A stretch of DNA of 64,000 bases from Thalassomonas sp. RHCl1 (lineage in GTDB: Bacteria > Pseudomonadota > Gammaproteobacteria > Enterobacterales > Alteromonadaceae). This document shows, in pieces, positions 51,284 to 61,100 of the stretch (position 1 is its first letter; each line of letters opens with the position of its first letter). The DNA lies in NCBI RefSeq assembly GCF_947387555.1, contig NZ_CANDNZ010000020.1, positions 1 to 64,000 on the forward strand, in the 5' to 3' direction. The notes beneath the pieces are model-generated. The model saw nothing but the letters and a program-made list of their open reading frames with translations. It did no database searches and was not told the origin of the DNA. A program made the position numbers and the translations under genes.

Positions 51284-53323
51284 ATGCCGGTGGTCAGCCA
51301 AAAAACATTTACCCTGAGTAAAGATGTCACCTGGCTGTTAATTGTCTGCCAGGGGACCAACCTGCTGACCTTGTTTCAGGAACTGACTTCCTGGATGTTA
51401 GCCGTTCTAGCCCTGTGCCTGTGCTGGCAGGTGTTAATGGTGCACTATCAAAAAGAGAGGCCACCCGGGTCTGTGATGGCTATTTTTGCCCTAGGCGGCT
51501 GCCTGGTATTGATTATTTCCGGGGTTGAGCTGGGGTTATTATCGGCCATGCTGCATCTGCTGTGTTTTTCTTATGTGCTAAAAGCACTGGAGATTCAGGG
51601 GCGCGGGGACTTTTACCTGGTAGTCTTATTGGGGTTTTTCTTGTTGGTGTCGGCATTGATTTTTCAGCAAGATCTGCAATTTACCTTAGCGATCCTGTTA
51701 TTGCTCTTACTTAATATCAGTTTATTGCTCAGTTATTTTTCATCACGCCGTCCCGGAGCTGGCACACTTAAATCCAGCGGCTTGCTGATAGTGCACAGTA
51801 TTCCGTTAGCCATTGTTTTATTTGTTATCTTTCCGAGGCTTTCGCCGTTTTGGCAAGTGCCTATGGCGAAAACATCCGCCACCGGATTATCTGAAAGTGT
51901 TGCGCCGGGGGATATTGCCAGCCTGGCATTGTCTGATAAGCTGGCGTTTCGGGCGAACTTTGATCGGGTGCGCCCCGATTACAGCCAACTTTACTGGCGT
52001 ACCCTGGTTTTAGAAAATTATAACGGCAGGCGCTGGCAAATGGCGCCCGAGTACAAGAGTAAACTTAAGCAAATATTTATCGATCCGCTTTCCGGGCAAG
52101 TCCGCCCCGGGGAGCGCAAACTAAGTTATCAGGTGATCGCCGAAGCCAGTTTCAAGAAATGGTTGTTTGCCCTGGATCTGGCGACATTGCCTGCGGAGAC
52201 CAAGGGTTCTCAGCAAATCATCCAGCTGCCGGATTATAGCTTGCGCAGCCGAAAGCCCCTGACCAAGGCTGTCAGTTACCGGGTGGATACTTATCCCGAT
52301 GCCCCCCTGGACTTACAGATCCCCGGTCATATTATCCGCCGCAACCTGGATTATCCGCCAGGCAGTAACCCTAAACTGGTACAGGAGGTGTTTGCCTTAA
52401 GAAAAGCGTATGCCGATGATTCCGCTCTGGTACAGGCGGTATTGGCCCATTTTAACCAGGCGCCGTTTCGCTATACCCTGCAACCACCGCTGTTAAATGA
52501 AAATAGCCTGGATGAGTTCTATTTTGATACCCGGGCAGGCTTTTGCGTGCATTATGCCAGTACCTTTGCTTTTATGATGCGGGTCGCCGGTATTCCTGCC
52601 CGCCTGGTGACCGGATATTTAGGGGGGGAGCATAACCCGCAAGGGGAGTATTACAGCATCTATCAATATGATGCCCACGCCTGGGTAGAGATATGGCAAC
52701 CGGGTAAGGGATGGCACAGAGTAGACCCCACCGCCGCGGTTAACCCTGAGCGGGTTGAAAACGGTTTATCGGCGTTGTTGCTGCAGGAACAATCACGGTT
52801 AAGCGGCGATTTTTTCAGCCTGCAAAGACTGAAGCAATTCGCCTGGCTCAATGAGTTGCGCCTGCAGCTTGATGCCATAGACTATCAGTGGACACGTTTG
52901 GTGCTCGGCTATAGTGCCGCCCGGCAATATCGGTTGTTATCTTCCTGGTTTGGCCGCCTGGTGCCATGGAAAGTTGTCGTCATCATTACCGGGACCATAA
53001 TGATCACTTTAGTGCTTCTATGGTGGCTGTACCGGCGTAATTCCTCACAAGAAGTAAGAGATCCCGGATTAGTTTTATACCGCCAGGCCCTGGACTTATT
53101 AACCGAAAAAGGACTGGAGAAACCTCTGCCCCAGACAGCCAAAGTCTTTGCCGGGCAACTTGCGTTGCAGCGTCCTGAAATTGCAGCTATTTTTAACGAA
53201 ATAACACAAACCTTCGAAAAACTGAGTTACCAACCCCTGTCTGCGGCCGAGCAGAAAACAAGCTTAGCCCGGATGCAAGTGCTGCTGTCCCAATTCAAGC
53301 GTCTGCTTAAGCCGCTTAAATAA
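51284..53323 (+). CDS. TgpA-like membrane transglutaminase (DUF3488)
   Basis: 679 aa. About six N-terminal membrane helices (DUF3488 region) lead to a periplasmic transglutaminase-like domain with an intact triad: Cys421 (GFCVHYASTFAFMMR), His465 (DAHAWVEI) and Asp481 (VDPTAA). A further transmembrane helix (about 565-585) and a cytoplasmic DUF4129-type tail end the protein. TgpA of Pseudomonas aeruginosa has this layout and is essential there (established knowledge). Substrate unknown. The gene follows DUF58 by 4 nt and closes the long plus-strand run. Confidence 0.9.
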   Translation: MPVVSQKTFTLSKDVTWLLIVCQGTNLLTLFQELTSWMLAVLALCLCWQVLMVHYQKERPPGSVMAIFALGGCLVLIISGVELGLLSAMLHLLCFSYVLKALEIQGRGDFYLVVLLGFFLLVSALIFQQDLQFTLAILLLLLLNISLLLSYFSSRRPGAGTLKSSGLLIVHSIPLAIVLFVIFPRLSPFWQVPMAKTSATGLSESVAPGDIASLALSDKLAFRANFDRVRPDYSQLYWRTLVLENYNGRRWQMAPEYKSKLKQIFIDPLSGQVRPGERKLSYQVIAEASFKKWLFALDLATLPAETKGSQQIIQLPDYSLRSRKPLTKAVSYRVDTYPDAPLDLQIPGHIIRRNLDYPPGSNPKLVQEVFALRKAYADDSALVQAVLAHFNQAPFRYTLQPPLLNENSLDEFYFDTRAGFCVHYASTFAFMMRVAGIPARLVTGYLGGEHNPQGEYYSIYQYDAHAWVEIWQPGKGWHRVDPTAAVNPERVENGLSALLLQEQSRLSGDFFSLQRLKQFAWLNELRLQLDAIDYQWTRLVLGYSAARQYRLLSSWFGRLVPWKVVVIITGTIMITLVLLWWLYRRNSSQEVRDPGLVLYRQALDLLTEKGLEKPLPQTAKVFAGQLALQRPEIAAIFNEITQTFEKLSYQPLSAAEQKTSLARMQVLLSQFKRLLKPLK

Positions 53324-53334
53324 GATAAAAGGGG

Positions 53335-54012
53335 TTAAGGGTATAATGCGGTGGCCTTTTTACATTGGCTCAGTAGCCGGGAGAAGTCGGTGATATCTCT
53401 GTCCATGGCGGTATCGGGAATAAAAAGGTGGTAGCCCAATGCCTTTTGCAAGGCGCAGCTATGGTGCAGGAAACAGGCTATTGGTCCCTTGATGCGGGTG
53501 CCGTCGCTTAAGGTATAAGGCATAAAATTCATGGCTCCCTGCTCCAGGGTCATTAAATTATTGAGTAAGCAATAAAGGGTTAGCGGCCTTTGCTCATGGA
53601 TCAGCCGGTTTGCCATCCGCGGGGAGATATTGCCTGCAATACAGTCGATATGTTTCAGCCTTATACCCAGATAGGGCAGTTCCTGGCTGCTGACACCGCA
53701 GGTTTGCCTGACAGCGTCTATCCGCACTATGTCCTGCCATAACAGGCGCCATTTGCCATGCCTGTGCTGATAACATAAAGAGGCGGGGGTGATAAAAAAG
53801 CTGATCTTAGGCTCCATCAATTTGCCCAAACCTACCAGGCAGGTCACCAGGGCGACTAAGTCAATGAAAATTAAAGTAAGTCTTGCCTGTTGCCAGAAAA
53901 AGAGCGAAAACAGTAAAGCGATCAGCAATAAGCCGCTGCCGAGGCAAACTAAAAATAATCCGTGATTTTTTGCTTTGGCCTTTATCTGGATGCAGGGCAG
54001 GCTGGCATTCAT
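53335..54012 (-). CDS. DUF2982-like membrane protein
   Basis: 225 aa with two N-terminal transmembrane helices (about 18-70) and a soluble part with FFITPASLCYQHRHGKWRLLW and VRIDAVRQTCG, which I associate with DUF2982 of Vibrio and Shewanella. The PH-like pattern (a GKW turn followed by a strand) is consistent. Function unknown. It is convergent with the TgpA-like gene, 11 nt apart, with no terminator between. Confidence 0.6.
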   Translation of the reverse strand: MNASLPCIQIKAKAKNHGLFLVCLGSGLLLIALLFSLFFWQQARLTLIFIDLVALVTCLVGLGKLMEPKISFFITPASLCYQHRHGKWRLLWQDIVRIDAVRQTCGVSSQELPYLGIRLKHIDCIAGNISPRMANRLIHEQRPLTLYCLLNNLMTLEQGAMNFMPYTLSDGTRIKGPIACFLHHSCALQKALGYHLFIPDTAMDRDITDFSRLLSQCKKATALYP

Positions 54013-54122
54013 TTTCTTGTCATAAACTCGGGTTATATTGTTAACTATGACAAAAATTGTGCTTGTTTGGAAGTTGAATAAAGGCTAACTTTTATATTAA
54101 TAAACCCTGCTGGAGATAAAAG

Positions 54123-54452
54123 ATGTCGCATTATCACACGGATACCAAAACGGCCTATGATATGGCTAAAATAGTGGCGGCATTAAGTTATCTGACCATA
54201 GTAGGGTGGATGCTGGCGATAATTCTCTATGGCTTTCATAGATCAACGTTTGCCCGCTTTCATTTAAGACAATCCCTGGGACTGGTGATTACCGCAGCCC
54301 TGTTATCCTTTATTCCTTTAATTGGCTGGTTACTTAATATCGCCGTGATCTTTTTGTGGTTTTTGGCCTTGTATTACGCCCTGACCGGACAAAAAAGATC
54401 TGTGCCGTTATTGGGGGACTTCTATCAAAGACATCTGGATTTTATCTGTTAA
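54123..54452 (+). CDS. Small DUF4870/Tic20-like membrane protein
   Basis: 109 aa with three hydrophobic helices. An AKIVAALSYLTIVGWMLAIILY first helix and FARFHLRQSLGLVI between helices one and two are typical of the DUF4870/Tic20-like group. GGAGAT precedes the ATG. Role unknown. Confidence 0.7.
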   Translation: MSHYHTDTKTAYDMAKIVAALSYLTIVGWMLAIILYGFHRSTFARFHLRQSLGLVITAALLSFIPLIGWLLNIAVIFLWFLALYYALTGQKRSVPLLGDFYQRHLDFIC

Positions 54453-54664
54453 TTTTCGTTTTTGTGCCGCGGCTTGATACCTTGCTGTTTAATCCTGGCT
54501 GTTGCCCCGGCCTTCCTTATTAACCCCTGCTTGCTCGATTATTCATCATTTTGATTTTCTTTGGGGTTTTTCTGTGGTTTTCACTAGTTTTGACTTACCC
54601 CATATGATTAAATTTACCGATAATAAAAAAGCCGGATGGCTTCCTTAATCTACTTGGTATCAAT

Positions 54665-57600
54665 GTGATCTACCTTTATCCTGCCAACAAGATGGAAAAT
54701 CTGTTGGTGCTGTTAGATAAAATTCAGCAGATATCCCCCCTGGCGGTGTTTAGCCAGGAAATCATTGTGGTGCAAAATCCGGGTATGCAGCACTGGCTGA
54801 ACCTCTCGCTGGCAAAACAGCGGGGGATCAGCATGAATATCCGTTATGCGCTGCCGGCGCAGTTTTTATGGAAATTAATGCGATCTGTTGCCAGTGATGA
54901 AGATGTCCCGGATCAGTCGCCTTATTCCCGGGAAGTGCTTACCTGGCGTTTAGATGCCTTACTGGGCTGTGATGAGGTGACGGCTAATCCCGAGTTTGAG
55001 CAGCCCACCCGCTACTGGCAACAGGAAACATCAGCAGAAAGGGCGGCACTGAAACGTTATCAGCTGGCAACACAGCTGGCGGATTTATATGAGCAATACC
55101 TTATTTTCCGGCCAAAGTGGATCGATGCCTGGCAGCACAAAGAAAGTATTTTCAATTTGCAAGACGAGAGCCCGCCGACTGCCGGCGGTCTTGATAAGAT
55201 TGAAAAATGGCAGGGGCTGTTATGGCAATTACTGATCAAAGAACTGCCCTATAATCCGGTAACCTTAATGCAGGATGCTATTGCCGGGCTCGATAAAAAG
55301 AAAGCCGAGCTGCCCCGGCGGATTGTTTTTTTCGGTATCAACGCCATGGCGCCGATGTGGCTGGATTTTATTAATGCCCTGAGTGAGCATATCGAAATAC
55401 ACTTTTTTCATTTAAACCCGTGTTTTTCCTATTGGGGGGATATCCTTTCAGAAAAGCAGGCGGTGAAGGCCATCACCAACTGGGTCGATGGTTATGACAA
55501 TATCCGCTCTGCGGTCGGCAATCCTTTGCTGGCAAGCCTTGGCCAGCAGGGAAGGGAGTTTATGGCCCTGTTGCATAATTACTCTCTGGTCAATATTGAC
55601 GTTTTTGAACATGCCGGAAGCCAAGACCCGGTATCAGCGCCAAAATCTGGCCAGCAGGCGGCAATATCGGCACCGGAGGCTGTTTCCGTGCTGGCACAGT
55701 TGCAAAATGATATTTTAACCCTGACGGATGCGCGTCAGGCGCCCAAGCAGGCAAAAGATGATTCGGTGACCATCACCAGCTGCCATAGTGCGCTCAGGGA
55801 AGTGCAGGGCTTGCATGACTGGCTGTTGCACCAATTTAATGCCGACAGTGAGTTAACGCCAAAAGATATTTTGGTGATGTGCCCGCAAATCGAAAGTTAC
55901 GCCCCTTATGTTAATGCGGTCTTTACCCGGGGCTGGCAGGATATCGACGATAAAATTCCTCCTTTACCTTGCTCCATTGCCGACAGGAGCAGTAAAGATG
56001 CCGAGCCGCTGATCGCCGCTTTCATTGACTTGCTTAATTTGCCCGACAGCCGTTTTCAGGTTTCGGGTTTGATCGCCTTGTTAAGATTACCGGCGATGCA
56101 GCAAAAATTTTCCCTGAGCTTTGAGGATATCGATAAAATTACCCTTTGGGTTGAGCAGGCGGCGATTCACTGGGGGCTGGACCAGCAGCATAAAGCCAAT
56201 ATCCTCGGGCTTGAACAGGGCAATAACAGCTTTACCTGGCAGCAGGGACTGGGCCGGCTAATGACAGGGTTTGCCTACGGCGATAGTGAGGTTATCCACC
56301 AGGAGGCGTTATTGTTGCCTGTGGTGGAAGGGGATGACGGACGCTTATTAGGCCAGCTGATGTTGATTATTGAACAGCTGCAAAGTTTTTCCCACCAGCT
56401 AAGCACTGCACGCGATGCCGCCAGCTGGCAAAGCTTTTTACAACAAATGCTGGATGAGCTTTTTGTGGTCACGGGAGATCATAATTTTGAGCTGATTTAT
56501 CATGCCATCGAATCCCTGGTGGAATACTGTACCCATGCCCTTTATCGTCAGGAAATCGCTTTAAGCGTGGTCCGGGATTTTCTTAACAGCCATTTCAGTA
56601 TGCCGGATCCCGGACGCCAGTTTATGGTGGGGCAGGTAACTTTCTGCTCTATGATCCCCATGCGCAGCATTCCTTTTAAAATCATTGCGGTTTTAGGACT
56701 CAATGACGGTGAATTTCCCCGCCAGCGTCAGCCGCTGGGTTTTGATCTGCTGGCGATGACGGCGGCAAAACTCGGCGACAGATCGCGTCGGGGGGATGAC
56801 AGGTATTTATTCCTTGAAGCCATTATTTCCGCACGTCAGGCCCTTTACCTGAGTTATCAGGGGCGCAATATTAAAACCAATGCCCCCAGGGAGGCTTCCC
56901 TGGTATTAAAAGAGCTGATGGAATACCTGGAACTGGGCTACGGCTGGCAAGTTAGCGGTTCGGGCGACGATGTCCGGCAGTTGCCGATGCAACCCTTTAG
57001 TGCTGACAATTATCTCGGCACCTACCCGGGCTTTGATGAAAAATGGCTGAAATTAGGTAATAGTACTGCCTCTGGGGAAGAAAGCGGCAATGAAATCTTA
57101 TTGATCCCGCAAGAAAACCAGAGCAGTGATGAGCAAAGTTCAACACCTGTTTCAGAAAATATGCCGGCTCAGCAGCAGGGAGAAAAACCGGCACAAATCA
57201 ATGCTTCCGAGCTGATCGCTTTTTTCCAACATCCGGTCAGGCAATTTGCCCGCCGCCAGCTTAACCTTTATTTTGAACAAGTAAGCATAGAGCTTGAGGA
57301 TGCCGAACCTTTTACCGCCGATCGATTGCAAAGTTATCAGCTTAGGGAGCAGTTGCTTGACTGCTATCTGATGGGGGCGACAAAAGAGCGTGAAGATGCT
57401 CCCGCAGCAGCCCCTTCTGATATCGACCGGGAAGTTTTACAGGTGATCACCGCGGCGCGTTTGGCGGGCAAGTTCCCTGATTTGCCGACTACGGGGGAGT
57501 TGTTTGAAAAATGGCGTGATGACAGTGAGCAATTTTCCCGGGTGATCATTGAACAAGGCGGGGATAACCCCAGCCAAGTCTACTGTGAAGTGCTGCTTTC

Positions 57601-58174
57601 CCAGGCAGACGGCAATAACATCCTGTTAACTACCTTGTTGCCGGTACAAGGGCAGCAATTGGTGTTTTATCGCAGCAGCAGCGCCAAGGCGAAAGACTTT
57701 TTTACCTTATACCTGCATCAGCTGATCCTCCAGCTATGGCAACGCCAGCTCGGTGAAGGGAAGATATCGTTGCAGGCTGATGAACAGGAGTTATTAACGC
57801 AAGTCAATGGCTGTAGCGGTTTTTACTTTGATACCAAAAGCCAGAAAGTCAGCCAGTACCGGTTTAAAGCCATAGCCGATCCCGAGGCACAATTAGTCCG
57901 GTTATTAGCCGCCTTTGCTTCAGGGCAAAATCAGGCGTTGTTAGTCAATGGTGAGTTGGCCGAGCATTATTTTAAAGTCACCGGACGGGGCAAAAGCTTT
58001 AGCCAGCAAGACTTTGAAAAATATTGGCATGATGCCAATGCCATGCGGCCGTTATCGGCAGATCCCTATATGCATTATTTCTGGCCGACTTGTCCTGATT
58101 TGAGTGAGCATTTGTCTATGATTGAAAGCCTTTACCAGCCCATGTACCAGGCACTTGAAAAGGTGAAGTTATGA
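54665..58174 (+). CDS. recC: Exodeoxyribonuclease V subunit gamma (RecC)
   Basis: 1169 aa, close to E. coli RecC (1122). The GTG start gives MIYLYPANKMENLLVLLD, and the HWLNLSLAKQRGISMNIRYALPAQFLW segment is characteristic of RecC. RecC holds RecB and RecD together, splits the duplex and scans for Chi. The helicase-like folds are present but the ATP motifs are not, as expected. Its stop overlaps recB by 4 nt. No ptrA lies between recC and recB, unlike E. coli. Confidence 0.95.
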   Translation: MIYLYPANKMENLLVLLDKIQQISPLAVFSQEIIVVQNPGMQHWLNLSLAKQRGISMNIRYALPAQFLWKLMRSVASDEDVPDQSPYSREVLTWRLDALLGCDEVTANPEFEQPTRYWQQETSAERAALKRYQLATQLADLYEQYLIFRPKWIDAWQHKESIFNLQDESPPTAGGLDKIEKWQGLLWQLLIKELPYNPVTLMQDAIAGLDKKKAELPRRIVFFGINAMAPMWLDFINALSEHIEIHFFHLNPCFSYWGDILSEKQAVKAITNWVDGYDNIRSAVGNPLLASLGQQGREFMALLHNYSLVNIDVFEHAGSQDPVSAPKSGQQAAISAPEAVSVLAQLQNDILTLTDARQAPKQAKDDSVTITSCHSALREVQGLHDWLLHQFNADSELTPKDILVMCPQIESYAPYVNAVFTRGWQDIDDKIPPLPCSIADRSSKDAEPLIAAFIDLLNLPDSRFQVSGLIALLRLPAMQQKFSLSFEDIDKITLWVEQAAIHWGLDQQHKANILGLEQGNNSFTWQQGLGRLMTGFAYGDSEVIHQEALLLPVVEGDDGRLLGQLMLIIEQLQSFSHQLSTARDAASWQSFLQQMLDELFVVTGDHNFELIYHAIESLVEYCTHALYRQEIALSVVRDFLNSHFSMPDPGRQFMVGQVTFCSMIPMRSIPFKIIAVLGLNDGEFPRQRQPLGFDLLAMTAAKLGDRSRRGDDRYLFLEAIISARQALYLSYQGRNIKTNAPREASLVLKELMEYLELGYGWQVSGSGDDVRQLPMQPFSADNYLGTYPGFDEKWLKLGNSTASGEESGNEILLIPQENQSSDEQSSTPVSENMPAQQQGEKPAQINASELIAFFQHPVRQFARRQLNLYFEQVSIELEDAEPFTADRLQSYQLREQLLDCYLMGATKEREDAPAAAPSDIDREVLQVITAARLAGKFPDLPTTGELFEKWRDDSEQFSRVIIEQGGDNPSQVYCEVLLSQADGNNILLTTLLPVQGQQLVFYRSSSAKAKDFFTLYLHQLILQLWQRQLGEGKISLQADEQELLTQVNGCSGFYFDTKSQKVSQYRFKAIADPEAQLVRLLAAFASGQNQALLVNGELAEHYFKVTGRGKSFSQQDFEKYWHDANAMRPLSADPYMHYFWPTCPDLSEHLSMIESLYQPMYQALEKVKL

Positions 58175-61100
58175 GTCAAACACCGAAGAACCTGGTAGCC
58201 TATGAAATTCCCTTAAAAGGCAAACACTTAATTGAGGCCAGCGCCGGCACCGGCAAAACCTTTAATATCACCCGTTTATATTTACGTTTGTTATTAGAGC
58301 AAAAACTGCCGGTTGAACAAATTCTGGTGATGACCTTTACCAAGGATGCCACCGAAGAGTTGCGCGGGCGTATCGGCGCCTTTATCCGCAGTGCGATTAA
58401 TGACTGGCAATTGTTGGTGGCCTCAGATCCCTATTTTTCCGCTTTAGCTGAAAAAGTCGATGCAGGTGAAGCTAATTTCTTGCTGAAAAAAGCCCTGTTA
58501 TTTCTCGATGAAGCCGCAATTTTCACCATACATGGCTTTTGCAAACGGGTGCTGAGCCAGCATGCCTTTACCAGCGGTATGTCTTTTAACAGCCAGATGG
58601 AAGCCAGCGATCAGGAGCTCTTGCTTGAAGCTTGCCAGGACTGGTATCGGGTGCTGGCACAACAAAGCCCGGAGCAGTTTGAACAGCTTGCCGTTTTTTG
58701 GCCGGATCCGCTGACGTTCCTGAGTCATTTCTCCAAGGCCATTCATCAGGTGGCGCTATCGGCGGAGCTGGAAACCATCAGCGCCGAAACTTTAGGCCAG
58801 GCTTTTCAGGCCAAGGCGCAACAAGCCTTAACTGCCCTTAAGCAGCATGAGCAAGAACTGAGTTTATATCTGATCGAGGTTAAAACCGGTCAGGAAAGAG
58901 ATAAGCGTGAGCAGGAACTTGCGGCGTTAAAGACCTGGTTAGCCACGATTATTGAAGATATTGATGCCTTTAAAGATAAAATGCCCGATGCCTTTATCGA
59001 CGGCCGTCGCTTTGCCCGCGCCAAACACAAGCAAGAGTTGGTGGAGATTTTTGCCCCGGTGAACGAGGTGAAAACTGCGGTAAAAAACCTGCAGCAAAAG
59101 CTGGATAAGGCACAGGCTTATTTGGTGGTCAAACAGGGCCTGGATTTTATCAGCGAGCAACTGGGGAAGAAAAAACAACTCCAGAATATGCTCAGCTTTG
59201 ACGATCTGATCAGCCGCTTACAGCAGTGTTTAACGGATGAGGACAATAATCAGCTGGCTCAGGTTTTGTTTGCGCAATTCCCGGTGGCGCTGGTGGATGA
59301 GTTTCAGGACACAGATCCGCTGCAATTTTCTATTTTAAAAGCCATTTATTTTCAACAACCAGATGCCGTGCTCTTTATGATCGGCGATCCTAAGCAGGCT
59401 ATTTACGGTTTTCGCGGCGGCGATATTTTTACCTACTTGTCTGCCCGAACCCTGTGTGATTTTCAGTGGTTGATGGATACCAACTGGCGCTCGACCCCCG
59501 GGATGATCCAGGGCTATAACCGCCTGTTTTATGGCAATGACCTTCAAGGTGAAGCCTTACCCGTGTTTGGTTACGGCATTCCTTATATTCCGGTGAAAGC
59601 CTCTCCCGAAGCGGGAGAAAAATCGACCTTGCCTCAGCAAGAGCAGGCTTTGCAGTTTATTCATTTTGCCATTGACGATGAGTACAGTGAAAAGCAGGAC
59701 AAGAAAAAAGTGCCGGCTAAAGCCAAGGTAAAGCAGGATTTCAGGCCGGTGATGGCCAACTGGTGCGCCGGTGAAATTGCCCGTCTGCTGTCAGGAACTG
59801 ACGGGGAAAGTGCCTTGGCGGCCCGGGATATTGCTATTTTGGTGCGTGACGGCACCGAGGCCGGGGCCATTAAACAGGCTTTGCAAGAGCTGGGGCTGGC
59901 TTCGGTATTTTTAAGCAATAAGGCCAACTTACTGCACAGTGAGCAAACGGAGCAGTTTTTATCCTTACTCAACGGCATTTTACATGTGGAAAATGAGCGC
60001 TTGTATACCGCAGCCCTTGCCTGCGGTCTGCTGGGCTTTACCCCGGCGAAGCTTTACCGTTTGCAGCGGGATGAACTTGGCTGGCAGGAGTTAAAATTTC
60101 AGTTTCTGGCGTTAAGGCAGGAATGGCTGCATAAAGGTTTTATTACCATGGCGTTAAAGCTGATGCATGAGCATTTTGTTATCGACAGCCGTGAGCAGGA
60201 CAGAACCCTTACCAATTTACTGCACTTGTTTGAAATCTTGCAATCTGCCAGCCAGCGTCACCGTCAGCCTCAGGAATTGGTTTACTATCTGGAGCAGGAG
60301 ATCTTAAAAGATAATCCCGAGTCGGAAACGGAATTAAGGCTGGAAAGCGATGCCAACCTGATCAAAATTGTCACCCAGCATGGTTCAAAAGGGTTGGAAT
60401 ATCCCGTGGTGTTTATTCCCTTTGCCAGCCGCCATAAAGATCCGCTGCGCTTTGGTAACCGCAACGTGACCCTGGTTGAATATCATGACGCTCAGGGACA
60501 ATTGAAACTGAGTTTAGACGGCTCGCCTGAAGCCAGGCAGGCCATGGCCGATGAGGCTTATGCCGAGTCTGTCCGGTTATTATATGTCGCTGTTACCAGG
60601 GCGGAGCAACGCTGTTATATTTTAACCGCCGAATTCGAGCAATATTTTAACTCCCCACTGGGCAAGACCTTGAAGTGGCAAAAAGATCAGGACATTGCCG
60701 CTGCTTTGCAGCAACTGGCGGCTGAAAATCCCGGTGTTATCGGGGTCAGGCAGATCAAGGAGCAGACTGATGCATCCTGTCGGGTAGAAGAAATAAGCAC
60801 AGCATCTGAGATAGTCCCGGCCACTTTTACTGGAAAAATTGAACGGGACTGGTGGCTGAGCTCTTTTTCAGCCCTAAGTCGTAACCTGCGCCATGGCGGG
60901 GTTTCGACCCCGGATCGGGACGGTGAAACTGGTGCTTTGCCACCAGGTACTGCCGAGTTGCTTGACAGTGCGCTGCTGCGCTTTAACCTGGCAAAAGGGG
61001 CGCATACCGGTAATTTACTGCATGATATCTTTGAGCACCTGGATTTTAACCAGCCAGACTGGCAAGAGGCGATGAAATGGCCTCTGGTGAAATATGGTGA

